A stretch of DNA of 64,000 bases from Roseateles_B flavus (GCF_039872765.1 NZ_JBDPZC010000007.1:1-64000), one strand, 5' to 3'. Positions 17,018 to 26,946 are shown, counted from the stretch's first letter. Program-made: numbers and translations. The notes: generated by a model from the sequence alone, not told the origin.

Positions 17018-17410
17018 TGTCAGCCTCCAGAAAAAATCCGTTGAGTGTGCTTTGAACTTGCCTTAGAGGCTAGCACCCGTGCGGCTGGCGGCAGCACGAG
17101 CATCTCAAAGGATGTGGCGTTGTCGCTTGTATTCGGCGGAGGCGCTCAGGGTCAAGCGCTGCTGGTATTGCAAATTCGACTGGCAGCTTCCAGTAGCAGG
17201 CCTTCGTCGCCCATTTGGCGCTCGCGTGTTGCTGAAGCGCTTGTTCCGTCGCAATTGAAAGCGCTGCTCACGAGGACCTGAAGTACGCAGCAGTGGCTGA
17301 AGGCGGGGGCGGGTGCCTAGGCACACGCCAGTGCCCCACCTCTTGATTGCCTTGCACTGGCTGAGATCCTGAACTGTCGGCGCGACCGACGTTCATTCAG
17401 GAGTTCAGCC
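17018..17410. other. Intergenic region upstream of RDF-like gene
   Basis: 393 bases with no gene I can support. Near the right end GTCGG and CCGAC flank CGCGA, a small hairpin, followed by the ribosome-binding site AGGAG ahead of the ATG at 17411. Promoters for the divergent genes on both sides must lie here, but none is clear. Confidence 0.4.
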
Positions 17411-18697
17411 ATGGCAAATGCAATCGTGACAGTTCAAGGTGGGACGGGGTCGCTGCCGACCCTGCTTGGCAGCGGACCGGTCCGCATCCCTACGGGCGGA
17501 AAAATTCGGCCCGGCATCATGGTCCTGACCAAGAAGGCCGCCGCGCTGGACCAGGCCAAGGCCATTTACCAGCAGGGCGTGGCCGATGGCCAGTCCTTCG
17601 AGCAGATCGAGCGGGCCTTGCGTGAAGCGATGCCGCAGTTGCAGGCGCCGCTGGTCCCACGCAACGTGCCCTGGTTCACCGTGCGCGCCGGAGATTTTCC
17701 CAACCCCGAGGTGGCCCGGCAGATTCTGAGCACCTACGGCGAGGACCGCGGCAAGGGCCACCGCCTGTACCGCTTTCCGGTGGTGTTCCCGGCCGACCAG
17801 TGGCAAAGCGTTATGCCGCACGAGCTGGCGGCTTGGGGGGCGCACGAGAAGCGCTTTTGGTCGCAGTACTCTGTCGACAGCACGGTGCGGCACTGCATGC
17901 AGCATGCCCCCGTGCCCATGGACCCCACGGGGCGCCGCAGCATCCGACTCTTTGGCGGTCGCAAGACCGTCTTGCGGGAGGACAACGGGGGAATTTGCAA
18001 TCCGGAATCCTGTCCCGAGTACCAGGCCCGCCAGTGCAACCTGACTGGGCGCTTCCTGTTCTTCATTCCGGGGATTCGGACGATCAACGCGCTGGAGTTG
18101 CCGACCACGAGCTTCTATGCCATGAGCAACGCTATCCAGCGCTTCCAGGCCATCGGCCATATGCGTGGCGGTCGAATCTCAGGCTTTCTCGGCGGTGGGC
18201 GCGAGACCTTCTACCTGACCAAGGTCCTCAAGGAGGTGCCCTTCATCGATGAGGCTGGCCGCGCGGTCCGGGTTCCGCAGTGGATCATCGAACTGGAAGC
18301 GCCCATCGACGTGACGGCGCTGCTGCGCGATGACGAAGAGGCTGACACAGCCATCATGCAGGCCCGAGCTGCCGGCCAAGTACTGGAGGGTGCGTCAGTG
18401 GGGCACTCCATGGATGCCGGCCACGCAGAGCTGGCCGCAGGCACTGAAACCGTGACCGAGCTACCCCTGCGCCCCGGCCACCCGACGCTGGAGCAGTTGC
18501 TGAGACGCGCCGGAGCGATGGGGCTGGAACCCGGACGCTTCCAACGCTACGCCGACTGGCGTTGGGGGCGAGGATGGAAGATCAATCCTCATGGCCGTGG
18601 CCGTGCCTGGGACGAGTTGGAGCGCTACGCCAACGATCCAGTGGGCTACAGCGACAAGATCGACCAGGCCTTGGGTTCCATCGCAGGCGAGGTGTGA
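17411..18697 (+). CDS. RDF-like metal-binding protein
   Basis: 428 residues of a family usually annotated as 'hydrolase or metal-binding protein' and related to phage recombination directionality factors (phiBT1 gp3-like). Hallmarks are IRPGIMVLTKKAA at the start, then VPWFTVRAGDF, a RLYRFPVVFP strand, FWSQYSVDSTVRHCM and the cysteine cluster GGICNPESCPEYQARQCN, likely a zinc site. Related genes on integrative elements lie next to metallophosphatase and SbcC-like genes, as here: the next gene starts one base after this stop. The protein could control excision by the element's recombinase; that role is inferred. Confidence 0.7.
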   Translation: MANAIVTVQGGTGSLPTLLGSGPVRIPTGGKIRPGIMVLTKKAAALDQAKAIYQQGVADGQSFEQIERALREAMPQLQAPLVPRNVPWFTVRAGDFPNPEVARQILSTYGEDRGKGHRLYRFPVVFPADQWQSVMPHELAAWGAHEKRFWSQYSVDSTVRHCMQHAPVPMDPTGRRSIRLFGGRKTVLREDNGGICNPESCPEYQARQCNLTGRFLFFIPGIRTINALELPTTSFYAMSNAIQRFQAIGHMRGGRISGFLGGGRETFYLTKVLKEVPFIDEAGRAVRVPQWIIELEAPIDVTALLRDDEEADTAIMQARAAGQVLEGASVGHSMDAGHAELAAGTETVTELPLRPGHPTLEQLLRRAGAMGLEPGRFQRYADWRWGRGWKINPHGRGRAWDELERYANDPVGYSDKIDQALGSIAGEV

Positions 18698-18698
18698 C

Positions 18699-19979
18699 AT
18701 GCGCATCGCCCACTTCTCTGACCTCCACTACGGGACGGCCATGCTGGACGAGGCGGATCGGTGCTTTGGTGCCGCTATCGACCGCGCTATTGCCGAGCGG
18801 GTGGCGGTTGCGGTGATCTCTGGGGATGCCACGGATCACGCGCTGAGCCTCCACGAGCCCGCCACCTTGCACCTGCTGTCCCAGGTGCGCCGGCTGGCAG
18901 ACCATTGCCCGGTCTTGATGCTGCAGGGGACGTTTTCCCATGAACCGCCGGGGGGGCTGGCCGTGTTCCCGCTGGTGGGGGCGTGCCACCCCGTGCACGT
19001 CGCGACCTGCATCCAGCAGGTGGCACTCGTGCGTGATGCCTGGGGTGTGAGGCGTTGGCAGGCTTCGCAGGGCTGGTGCTTTGAGGCAGTGCCCGCGGAT
19101 GTGGAGCTGGTGGTTTCCTGCGTGCCCACCATCAACAAGGCGGCCGTGGCCGCTGCCGTCGGGGCGGTCGATGCCTCGCAAGCTGTAGGCGAGCAACTGG
19201 CGCTGCTGTTCGCCGGGTTCGCACCGATCAACCGGGAGGCGAGGGCGCGGGGGATTCCGACAGCCGCGGTTTCCCATGGCACGGTGTTCGGCAGCCTGTC
19301 GGAGCACGGCGTGCCGATGGCCGGGTTCGATCATGAGTTCAACACAGGGGCGCTCTTCAGCGCAGAAGCTCAGGCCGTGATGCTGGGGCACATCCACCGC
19401 CACCAGTCTTGGGAAAGGGACGGTACCTGCGGACTGCAATGCATTGCTTACGCTGGGTCCATCGGACGCTTCCACTACGGTGAGGATGGCGACAAGGGCT
19501 TCCTGCTCTGGGATGTCGTTGCCGGTGCCGCTCGGTGCGAGCTGGTGCCGACGCCAGCGCGCCGGACCGTGGACATCGAGTTCGAAGGCAGGCCCGACCT
19601 GGAGACCTTGCGCGAAGCGGTCGAGCGCCATGCCTTGGAAGGGGCCCATGTGCGCGTGCGATGGGTGGTCGCGGACGAAGACCGGCATTGTGTGGACCGG
19701 GCCGCGATCATGCGTCTGCTGGCGGGCGCAGCTCAGGTGAAGCTGGAGGGGCGGATCATGCCTGTCGTGCGTACCCGGGCACCGGGCATCAGCCAGCTGG
19801 GGAGCTTGGCGGACAAGGTGCGGCGCTGGGCGGATCTCAGTGGCGTGGTCCCCGAGTGTGTCTTGGGCTGTCTCGCTGCATTGCAGCAGGGAACCCCGGC
19901 GGCGATCGCTGAAGGGCTCCTGCAGGACGGTTCGAACGTCATCGCGAGCGACGATACGTGCCAGGACTTGCCCAGCTAG
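18699..19979 (+). CDS. SbcD/Mre11-like metallophosphatase
   Basis: 426 residues with a calcineurin-like phosphoesterase N-terminus: MRIAHFSDLHYG (D8, H10), VISGDATDHAL, the motif GTFSHE where the usual GNHD stands, VSHGTVF, and MLGHIHRHQ with the last two metal-binding histidines. The layout is that of SbcD/Mre11, the nuclease partner of SbcC/Rad50, but divergent. The ATG at 18699 lies one base after the RDF-like gene; an upstream frame extension is not conserved-looking. Its likely ATPase partner is the SbcC-like gene at 22407, separated from it by a patatin gene. A role in processing element DNA ends is inferred. Confidence 0.8.
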   Translation: MRIAHFSDLHYGTAMLDEADRCFGAAIDRAIAERVAVAVISGDATDHALSLHEPATLHLLSQVRRLADHCPVLMLQGTFSHEPPGGLAVFPLVGACHPVHVATCIQQVALVRDAWGVRRWQASQGWCFEAVPADVELVVSCVPTINKAAVAAAVGAVDASQAVGEQLALLFAGFAPINREARARGIPTAAVSHGTVFGSLSEHGVPMAGFDHEFNTGALFSAEAQAVMLGHIHRHQSWERDGTCGLQCIAYAGSIGRFHYGEDGDKGFLLWDVVAGAARCELVPTPARRTVDIEFEGRPDLETLREAVERHALEGAHVRVRWVVADEDRHCVDRAAIMRLLAGAAQVKLEGRIMPVVRTRAPGISQLGSLADKVRRWADLSGVVPECVLGCLAALQQGTPAAIAEGLLQDGSNVIASDDTCQDLPS

Positions 19980-20064
19980 GCCCACCCGTAGTACACCCTG
20001 CATCGATCAGAGGTGGTGTCGCGGGACATCGCCTGGAGGGGCAGTTGAAGTTCCAGGAGGTGCC

Positions 20065-22356
20065 ATGGGCAAAGCCGCAGCAGATATCGATGTCATCGCC
20101 GCACCTGCTGCGTCCCTGTCGACGGGGACGCGCCCGCGGTTTCGGACGGGCACCCGGCTGTTGTTCATGCTGTACGTCTGCCGAGTGCCGCTGCTGGCTG
20201 GCTTGATCGTCTTGGCCGCGGGCGCGCTTGCCGACCAGGTCCAGGAGGTGGTGCGGGTCTACGTGCTCAACGCCGACGACCCCGAAGGCGGCAATGGCGT
20301 GTGGCTCAAGCTTGGCGCTATCTATGCCGGACTGTTCCTGCTCAGCTGGACGCAGTTGTTCTGGTCGCGGTACGCCTTGGTCAACCGCTATCCATCGCCC
20401 CTGGCCAACAACGCAGTGCTGCGGGCTGCGTTGCGGCTGCTTCCGTCCTTCTTGGCCTTGCTGCCATGGGTGGGCGGCGCGGTGGCGATGGCGAAGGCGG
20501 GAAGCGGTCTCTCCGGTAGCCCGCAGGCCTTGGCTCAGTTCATGAGCTGGGTGCTCGTCATGCTGGGACTGGGTGCTGTTTTCACCTACTACTCGAAGCG
20601 CCGACGGGCGACGATCCGGCATCAAGCGGCGAACGCTTCGTTGACCGCCAAACCGAACGGGGCTCGGATCGGCAGGGTGGTGTTTGCACAGGGCGACTGG
20701 TTGACGGTGTCTCTGGGCCTGGGGTTCGTCCTCTTCGTCGCTGCCGCCGTGGCCCCCCAGCAGCTGGGCGGCTGGCTCGGCGCCATCGCGGTGTTGCTCG
20801 CTGCCTGCGTGGCCCTGGTTCCGGCCTTGACCTGGCTGACGGCCTCACCATGGGTGCCGCGCTGGCACTGGCTGACGCTGCTGTTCCTCGTGGCCGCGCT
20901 CTGGAGCTGGCTGGACCTGAACGACAACCATGAGTTGCGCCAACTGGCGCGGGTCGAGAAGGGGGTGAAGTCGCCTGGCTACGGCGGCGCCTTCCGGGAG
21001 TGGTTGTCGACCCGAGTGCAGCCGGGGAACGTCGATCCATACCCCGTCGTGTTCGTCGCGGCGGAGGGCGGTGGTATTCGGGCGGCGTACTTCACGGCGC
21101 AGGTACTCGCGGCCATCCAGGACCGATGCCCGGCGTTCGCTCGCCACCTGTTCGTGGTCTCGGGCGTCTCTGGCGGGAGCGTCGGGGCGGCGACCTTCGC
21201 CGGTCTCTTGGACGCGTCAGCGGAAGCGGACGCGAAAGACGACCTGGGATGCGCTGGCGAGATCGGGGACCGTGGCCACTATGCCGATCGAGCGGAAGCA
21301 GTGCTCAAGGCCGACTACCTGGGGCCGCTGGTGGCGACCTTGCTGTTTCCTGATGCGCTGCAACGGCTGCTGCCGTTCTCCGTGCCGGCATGGGACCGCG
21401 CACGGACTTTGGAGGAAACGGTGGAACGAAGCTTCAAGGCCGAGCTCAAGAGCGACTTCATGGAGCGGGGCCTGTACACGTACTGGCGGCCCGAAAGAAA
21501 TGTGCCCATCCTCATGTTCAACGCCACGAGCGTGGAGACGGGGCATCGCACGGTCGCTTCGCCGGTCTATCCGATCGAGGAGCGTTTCCATCGCCTGACC
21601 ACCTTCTTCGACTTCGCCCCCTTCACGGAGTACCGTATCAGCACGATGGCCGTGACCAGCGCGCGCTTCCCCCTGGTGACGCCTGCTGCGGCCTTGACCA
21701 ACGGCGACAGCAAGCAGCGCTTCGTCGATGGCGGCTACTTCGAGAACTCCGGCGCCGCAACCCTGTCGGAGGCGGTGGACGTGGCGATGCAGATGGCCGC
21801 CCTCTACAAGATCGCGATCCGACCCGTGGTCATCCGCATTGGCAACTCGCCCAGCATGCTGGCGGCGACGGAAAACAAGAAGGCCACCCAAGAGGCCCAG
21901 GAGGAGCAGAAACCGTCGATGGGGCTTGGTGAGCTGCTGTCCCCGGTTCGCACGATGGCGAACACGCGCACGGCCCGCGGCGTGCTGGCTGCTGAGGCCT
22001 TGAAGACCAACATCACCACGATGCAAGACAACGGGGTGCTGTCGGACTATGTGGAGTTCCAGATCGGGGTGGACGCGATCCCCATCCCACTGGGGTGGCA
22101 ACTGGCATCCACCACGCGCAACGCGCTGGTGGCTCAGCTCAAGCGTCCCGCCGACTGCGGGACACGGTCAGGCATCGTGAACGGCTGCAGTGTGCAGGAC
22201 GTCGTGGACATCATTCGTTCCGCACAGCGCCGCTTGCGGCATCGTCTCCCCAGGCGTCAGCATCGGCCCCGGCCGCTGCCCAGGCCGTGCGCTAGAGACC
22301 GTTGCCGCTCATTTCCACTACGACATCGATGCAATGGGGCTTCGGGCAGGACTTGA
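20065..22356 (+). CDS. Multi-TM patatin-like phospholipase
   Basis: 763 residues. The first 290 contain about seven hydrophobic segments (for example LLAGLIVLAAGALA and WLTLLFLVAALWSWL). A patatin-type lipase follows: oxyanion motif EGGGIRAAYFT near 332, nucleophile serine in VSGVSGGSVG near 368, and catalytic aspartate in VDGGYFENSG near 554. Patatins cleave acyl chains from membrane lipids; several act as membrane-damaging effectors in defence systems. The ATG at 20065 has AGGAGG 4 bases upstream. The gene lies between SbcD-like and SbcC-like genes on the same strand with gaps of 85 and 50 bases. The last 40 residues are basic and look less conserved, possibly a shifted or extended end. Confidence 0.85.
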   Translation: MGKAAADIDVIAAPAASLSTGTRPRFRTGTRLLFMLYVCRVPLLAGLIVLAAGALADQVQEVVRVYVLNADDPEGGNGVWLKLGAIYAGLFLLSWTQLFWSRYALVNRYPSPLANNAVLRAALRLLPSFLALLPWVGGAVAMAKAGSGLSGSPQALAQFMSWVLVMLGLGAVFTYYSKRRRATIRHQAANASLTAKPNGARIGRVVFAQGDWLTVSLGLGFVLFVAAAVAPQQLGGWLGAIAVLLAACVALVPALTWLTASPWVPRWHWLTLLFLVAALWSWLDLNDNHELRQLARVEKGVKSPGYGGAFREWLSTRVQPGNVDPYPVVFVAAEGGGIRAAYFTAQVLAAIQDRCPAFARHLFVVSGVSGGSVGAATFAGLLDASAEADAKDDLGCAGEIGDRGHYADRAEAVLKADYLGPLVATLLFPDALQRLLPFSVPAWDRARTLEETVERSFKAELKSDFMERGLYTYWRPERNVPILMFNATSVETGHRTVASPVYPIEERFHRLTTFFDFAPFTEYRISTMAVTSARFPLVTPAAALTNGDSKQRFVDGGYFENSGAATLSEAVDVAMQMAALYKIAIRPVVIRIGNSPSMLAATENKKATQEAQEEQKPSMGLGELLSPVRTMANTRTARGVLAAEALKTNITTMQDNGVLSDYVEFQIGVDAIPIPLGWQLASTTRNALVAQLKRPADCGTRSGIVNGCSVQDVVDIIRSAQRRLRHRLPRRQHRPRPLPRPCARDRCRSFPLRHRCNGASGRT

Positions 22357-22406
22357 ATGCTCGGTGAGGCGAGAGATGCTGATGGCTCTGATCAACGGAG
22401 CCTGCG

Positions 22407-24869
22407 ATGTTTCCCCTTTCACTGCGCCTTTCGGGCTTTCGCGGCATTCGCGACGGCCTGGGTCTCGATGTACTTACCCTGGACCTGGAGAGGCTGGCGG
22501 GAGATGCCCAGCTCGTCGCGCTGGCCGGAGCCAACGGCCGCGGCAAGAGCACGGTGCTGGACAACCTGCATCCCTTCCTGACGCTGCCCTCGCGTGCAGC
22601 GCAAGCTGGGCCGGGTGGCTTCTCCTTCTACGATCACGTGGTGCTGCCGGAGAACGAGAAGGACCTGGTCTGGTCGCACGACGGGCGGCGGTTCCGCTCG
22701 CAGGTGGTGATCCGCTGCAATGGACGGCGGACGACGGATGCCTTTCTCTTCGAGGCTGATCCGCAAGGGTGTTGGAAGCCGGTCAGATTGCCCGATGGGA
22801 CCGTGTCGGACGGCAAGACCAGCACCTACAACCGCTGCGTCGAGCACCTCCTGGGTAGCCCGGAGACCTTCTTCACATCGGTGTTCAGCGCCCAGTGCAA
22901 GCGCCAGCTGAGCGCCTATCCGAACAGTGAGATCAAGCGCCTGCTGGCCGACCTGCTGGGGCAGGAGCGCCTTCGCGAGGAAGGCCAGAAGGCGGCCCAG
23001 GTGGTGGATCAGCTGAAGGTCGGGCTGGTCGCCATGCGCCAGCAGCGAGGGTCGCAGGATGAGCTACTTGAGCGCCTGCGCGGCGAGCATGGCCGCCTGA
23101 ACTGCGCCAGTGCGCAGGTGGACATTCTGGCGCAGGCCAAGGTAGACGCCCAGCGCGCCCAGGATTCAGCACGGGCACACCTCGCGCAGCTGCAGGCCGC
23201 CAGCGAGCAAGCCCAGGGGGGCGATGCGCAGCGCGCGCAGTTGGACGGTGAGCGCGTCGCGCTGATTCGAACGGGCAGGGAGGTGATCGAAGGCATCAAG
23301 GCCCAGATTGCTGGGCAGCAACAGAGACTGGAGCGTCTGACCCAGCGAGTGGATCTGCGCAAGGCGCAGTGGGCCACGCGCTCCCAGACGCTGGCGGCAA
23401 GCCGTCGGCAATGTGAAGGCGTGCTAGAGGACGAGGTCGCGGTCAGGCACGCGCAACGCCGGTTGGAGGCGGCCAAGGCCGTGGCGGGCCTGCGGGCGGA
23501 GCGATCCCTGCAGGTCCGACTTCGAGTCCAAGAGCTCCATCTGTGCACGAGTGCCCTGGAGTCGAGCCAGCAACGCTTGGCGGCTATTGAACGCGAGGCC
23601 GGTCAGGCGGCCTTGAGGGCCGAAGACCTGGCGCGCCGATTTGGACTCACGCGTGAGGTGCCCTGCGCGGAGATGGACCTGCAGGGGCGGTGCCAATTGC
23701 TGGGTGATGCGCGGGACGCTGAGGTGCTGATGCCCAGCGCCCAGGGCACCATTCGCAAGCTGGCCAAGGACAAGAAGGAAGTTCAAGCTCAGATAGACGA
23801 TCAGCAGGAACAGTGCAAGCGCCTTGCCGGCGCTCCACAGGTGCTGATGCTCGCGGAGCGCCGAGCGGTGGCCAGCGGTGATCGTGCGATCAGGTATGGC
23901 CGGCTGGCGGCCCGTATGGGGGAGATGTCGCAGGCGCTGGACAGGCTTGCGGACATCGACCGCGAGCTGGCGGGATTGGCGGGGCAGGGCGTCCAGCAAG
24001 ACGAGACGGAAGACGAGCGAGTGGAGCGTCTCGACATCGAGGCTACCGTGCAGGTTCTCGATGCTCAGCAGGGCCAGCAGGCGCAGCACTATCGCGCGGG
24101 GCTGAATCGCCTGTTGGACGCCTTGGCCGCGTTGCCAGCGCCTTTCGACGCTCAGGTCCTGGCGGATGCGCGGCGGCAGCTGGATGCCGCGCAGTTCGCT
24201 GTCGCGCAGGCCGAGCACGTGTACCTGCGGGCAGTGAGGGATGATGAGGCCAAGCTGGCGCTCGAGGGCCAGATCGTGGAACGTCAGCGAGACCAGGATG
24301 CCCTGGGCGACCGCATTGCCGGGGTCGCAGAGCAACTGGGGAACTGGAATCTGCTGGTGAAGTGCTTGGGCAGCGACGGACTGATCGCCCTGGCGATTGA
24401 CGATGCGGGCCCGGCCTTGTCGGGACTCGCCAATGACCTGCTGTTGGCCAGTTGCGGCCCGAGGTTCACGGTCTCGCTGCTCACCCAGGTCGAAACCCGT
24501 CGCGGTGATCAGCGGGAGGGGTTTGCCATTCAGGTGCACGACGGGGATACGGGTGTGAGCAAGCCCGTGGAGCAGATGAGTGGCGGCGAGCGGGTCTGGA
24601 TCAACGAGTGCCTTGTCCGCGCCGTGGCCTTGTACCTGGCGCAGAACGATGGCCGTTGCTACGGCACGCTCTTCTGTGACGAAGCAGACGGGGCCTTGGA
24701 CCCCCAGCGCAAGAGGAGCTTCATCGCAATGAAACGCGAGGTATTGCGGCTGGGTGGATATGCCCGGGAGTTCTTCGTTTCGCAAACTCCTGAACTGACG
24801 GCGATGGCTGATGCAGTGATCGATCTGGACGCGATGGTCTGTTGTCGCCCTGATATTGCCCACGCGTGA
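22407..24869 (+). CDS. SbcC/Rad50-like SMC-family ATPase
   Basis: 820 residues. Walker A is ALAGANGRGKST (near 42-48), the signature motif is MSGGERVWI (near 723) and Walker B is GTLFCDEADGALD (near 753). Between them lie two long coiled-coil arms rich in Q, R, A and L, with a probable zinc hook VPCAEMDLQGRC near 417-426; spacing is CX8C rather than the usual CXXC. This is the architecture of SbcC/Rad50, shorter than E. coli SbcC. It probably partners the SbcD-like protein at 18699. The start at 22407 is preceded by GGAG. The patatin gene just upstream splits the expected sbcD-sbcC pair. Confidence 0.85.
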   Translation: MFPLSLRLSGFRGIRDGLGLDVLTLDLERLAGDAQLVALAGANGRGKSTVLDNLHPFLTLPSRAAQAGPGGFSFYDHVVLPENEKDLVWSHDGRRFRSQVVIRCNGRRTTDAFLFEADPQGCWKPVRLPDGTVSDGKTSTYNRCVEHLLGSPETFFTSVFSAQCKRQLSAYPNSEIKRLLADLLGQERLREEGQKAAQVVDQLKVGLVAMRQQRGSQDELLERLRGEHGRLNCASAQVDILAQAKVDAQRAQDSARAHLAQLQAASEQAQGGDAQRAQLDGERVALIRTGREVIEGIKAQIAGQQQRLERLTQRVDLRKAQWATRSQTLAASRRQCEGVLEDEVAVRHAQRRLEAAKAVAGLRAERSLQVRLRVQELHLCTSALESSQQRLAAIEREAGQAALRAEDLARRFGLTREVPCAEMDLQGRCQLLGDARDAEVLMPSAQGTIRKLAKDKKEVQAQIDDQQEQCKRLAGAPQVLMLAERRAVASGDRAIRYGRLAARMGEMSQALDRLADIDRELAGLAGQGVQQDETEDERVERLDIEATVQVLDAQQGQQAQHYRAGLNRLLDALAALPAPFDAQVLADARRQLDAAQFAVAQAEHVYLRAVRDDEAKLALEGQIVERQRDQDALGDRIAGVAEQLGNWNLLVKCLGSDGLIALAIDDAGPALSGLANDLLLASCGPRFTVSLLTQVETRRGDQREGFAIQVHDGDTGVSKPVEQMSGGERVWINECLVRAVALYLAQNDGRCYGTLFCDEADGALDPQRKRSFIAMKREVLRLGGYAREFFVSQTPELTAMADAVIDLDAMVCCRPDIAHA

Positions 24870-25047
24870 GGTTCCCGCGCAGGGTGGAATTCACTCGTGC
24901 CTCTGCGCGATGGTCCACGCGTTGGGTATTCACGGCCCACTCTGGCATTGCCCTGGCGGCCATCGCCTTTTCGGAGTTGCGAGCTCCTCTCACGTCTACC
25001 TCATTTGTTTTAAGCGTGGATTTTGCTGTGAAGGTGATAGAAGTCCG

Positions 25048-25872
25048 TCAAGCATCATCGGATGGAGGGAGCTTTTTCTGGGCGCTGCCAAGCCATTTGT
25101 TGATTAGTCCCATGTGTCGCTTGTCAGTCGTGAAAACGAACTCTTGAGCGTGTTGAACCAACCTGGTGTTCGTTGCCTTCGTCATCCAAGCGAGGTTCAT
25201 TGTGCTGAAACGATTCACGTACGTACCACTGGCACTGACGAAGAAGTAACTTGGAGAGATTGGTACAACTAAACCAAACTCTTCCCCGAAGAAGTCGCCG
25301 AAGTATGCGAATGGGACGTCAGATGTCAAGGCATCCAGTTTTCCTGGAGGAACTTTGAAAAGCGACCATTCGGCGGCCAGCATCTTTTGATTGTTTTTGG
25401 GGCAGCCAATTGTCAGGATCATGAGCTTTAACCCCTCGTCCATGAGCTCGATATCGGTTAAAGAGTGCAAGGGTTGACGCTCTATAAAACTTTTCTTCCC
25501 CATCGTCCGGAAGTGCTCAACCATGGGAGGAATTCTGAATAGTCCAGCCAGAAGAAGTTTTGCCCATATTGCTCGTTGCTCTTCCGATAGACTCGCTATG
25601 CCTCGTGCTAGCAGCTGCTTGTGTACAGGTGCTGCGATATCGTCTATGTGTTGACCAAAGATTTCTTTTTCGACGAAGACATCAGGTCCTCCCTCAGCTC
25701 CCTTTATTGAATAAAGGTGCTCGCTGAAGGCGACACGCTTTGGCGACAATCGATCGTATCTCGCATCTCCATTTGGGAGTCGCTTGAAAACACCTAACTT
25801 GCCGTCATCGCCTGCCCATGGTTCAAGCAGGAATCGAGGAACGAAGTGATGGTTGACGTGGGTTTTCTTCAT
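25048..25872 (-). CDS. DUF4238 domain protein
   Basis: 274 residues. The N-terminus HVNHHFVPRFLLEPWAGDDG is the hallmark of DUF4238, a family of unknown function that often appears as a solitary accessory gene and has been linked to defence islands. The rest is mixed, with a helical middle and the segment TSDVPFAYFGDFFGEE, then PISPSYFFVSA, also typical. The ATG at 25872 places HHFVP near residue 7 as in relatives; an ATG at 25902 is possible. The gene runs towards the SbcC-like gene and is more AT-rich than that operon, which suggests separate acquisition. Confidence 0.8.
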   Translation of the reverse strand: MKKTHVNHHFVPRFLLEPWAGDDGKLGVFKRLPNGDARYDRLSPKRVAFSEHLYSIKGAEGGPDVFVEKEIFGQHIDDIAAPVHKQLLARGIASLSEEQRAIWAKLLLAGLFRIPPMVEHFRTMGKKSFIERQPLHSLTDIELMDEGLKLMILTIGCPKNNQKMLAAEWSLFKVPPGKLDALTSDVPFAYFGDFFGEEFGLVVPISPSYFFVSASGTYVNRFSTMNLAWMTKATNTRLVQHAQEFVFTTDKRHMGLINKWLGSAQKKLPPSDDA

Positions 25873-26010
25873 GAGCCATTCTGTATGGGACGCTGAGAGC
25901 ATTGGCTCAAAAATCCCAATCAGTACTAGGGAAATTTCCACCGAGGCAAGCAGTATTGCCGTCCGAACAGCGGACTGGAAGGGGGGCACGCAGGCGCGCT
26001 TTGAGGAAGT

Positions 26011-26040
26011 CAAAAAAAACCGCCTCGGGATCCGAGGCGG
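26011..26040 (-). terminator. Rho-independent terminator, leftward
   Basis: CCGCCTCGG at 26020-26028 and CCGAGGCGG at 26032-26040 form a 9-base-pair stem with a 3-base loop. On the minus strand it is followed by a run of eight T. It would end leftward transcripts from radC (stop at 26239) before the DUF4238 gene. Confidence 0.8.
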
Positions 26041-26238
26041 CGAAAAAGCGGGCGCATGGGAAGACGCCCGCAGGGAGGTTCGATCGCGATGATCAACGAA
26101 CGCTTCATTGTCTCCATCGAGATATCCACCTGTTGCCAAGGTTGCTGAGTGGATACCCTCATTTTCCGCGAATCGCCTCTCTTTGCGATGGCATTACGCT
26201 GGAGGCAGGATCAGGTGCGTATCGCGCGCCGGAGGTTT

Positions 26239-26946
26239 TTAGAGCAAGCCATGCTCCGCGAAGGAGTACCTGCTTTGGCCCGCCACGATGAAGTGGTCTA
26301 TCACCTTAACACCGATGGTCTGCAGCGCCGCCTTGAGCTGCTCCGTGAAACGTCGATCTGAAGCGCTGGGCACTGTCGTTCCGCCTGGGTGGTTGTGGGC
26401 GAAGGCCAGGGCATACGCCTGATGGGCCAGCGCGCCTTTGAGGACTTCACGGGGGTAGACCATGATCTCGGCAATCGTCCCCCGAAACAGCTGTTCCGCG
26501 TGGATCAACCTCAGTTGCGCATCCAGGTACAGCACGAGGAACACCTCGTAGTCCAGCGCTGCGCAATGCAGCTGCAGCCATTCGCCCAACGCGTCTCGAC
26601 TGTTCACGAGCGGTCGACCCTGCATGTGGGCGAGTAGCTTGCGGCAGAGCAGTTCACGCGCGACGAGTAGGCGCCGGGAAGCCGCCGCCTCGACCTCGGG
26701 CGAGGTAATCCCTGGCAGGCCTGCTGCGAGTCCTTGGGGTATGCCTGGAGAAGGGGCGGCGCCACCTTCGACAGCGAGACGGGTTGGGGGTGGCCCAAGG
26801 AGCTCTGCCAGCAGTTGCGCGTTGCTGAGGTCCGACGGCGATTTCAGTTCAGGGGATGGCCCGGCTGCCGGTGCGGCCGCCGGGCGCTTGCTTCGGCGTG
26901 AGGTCCGGGCAAGGGCTGGCCGGAAGCCAATGCGGATGTAGCTCAT
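26239..26946 (-). CDS. radC: RadC family JAB/MPN protein
   Basis: 235 residues. The C-terminal half is a RadC/MPN domain with the metal site AFAHNHPGGTTVPSASDRRF, and an upstream glutamate in DYEVFLVLYLDAQLRLIHAE. The first 90 residues are a proline- and alanine-rich leader typical of element-borne RadC. RadC homologues are abundant on integrative elements; a peptidase-like or DNA-linked role is suspected, not proven. The ATG at 26946 lies right after a hairpin that encloses its ribosome-binding site, at the end of a structured leader shared with other genes here. A terminator for it lies at 26011-26040. Confidence 0.9.
   Translation of the reverse strand: MSYIRIGFRPALARTSRRSKRPAAAPAAGPSPELKSPSDLSNAQLLAELLGPPPTRLAVEGGAAPSPGIPQGLAAGLPGITSPEVEAAASRRLLVARELLCRKLLAHMQGRPLVNSRDALGEWLQLHCAALDYEVFLVLYLDAQLRLIHAEQLFRGTIAEIMVYPREVLKGALAHQAYALAFAHNHPGGTTVPSASDRRFTEQLKAALQTIGVKVIDHFIVAGQSRYSFAEHGLL

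Noticed and set aside
19840..20064. Upstream extension of the patatin gene
   Set aside because: It lies within the SbcD-like gene and lacks an SD; AGGAGG precedes the ATG at 20065.
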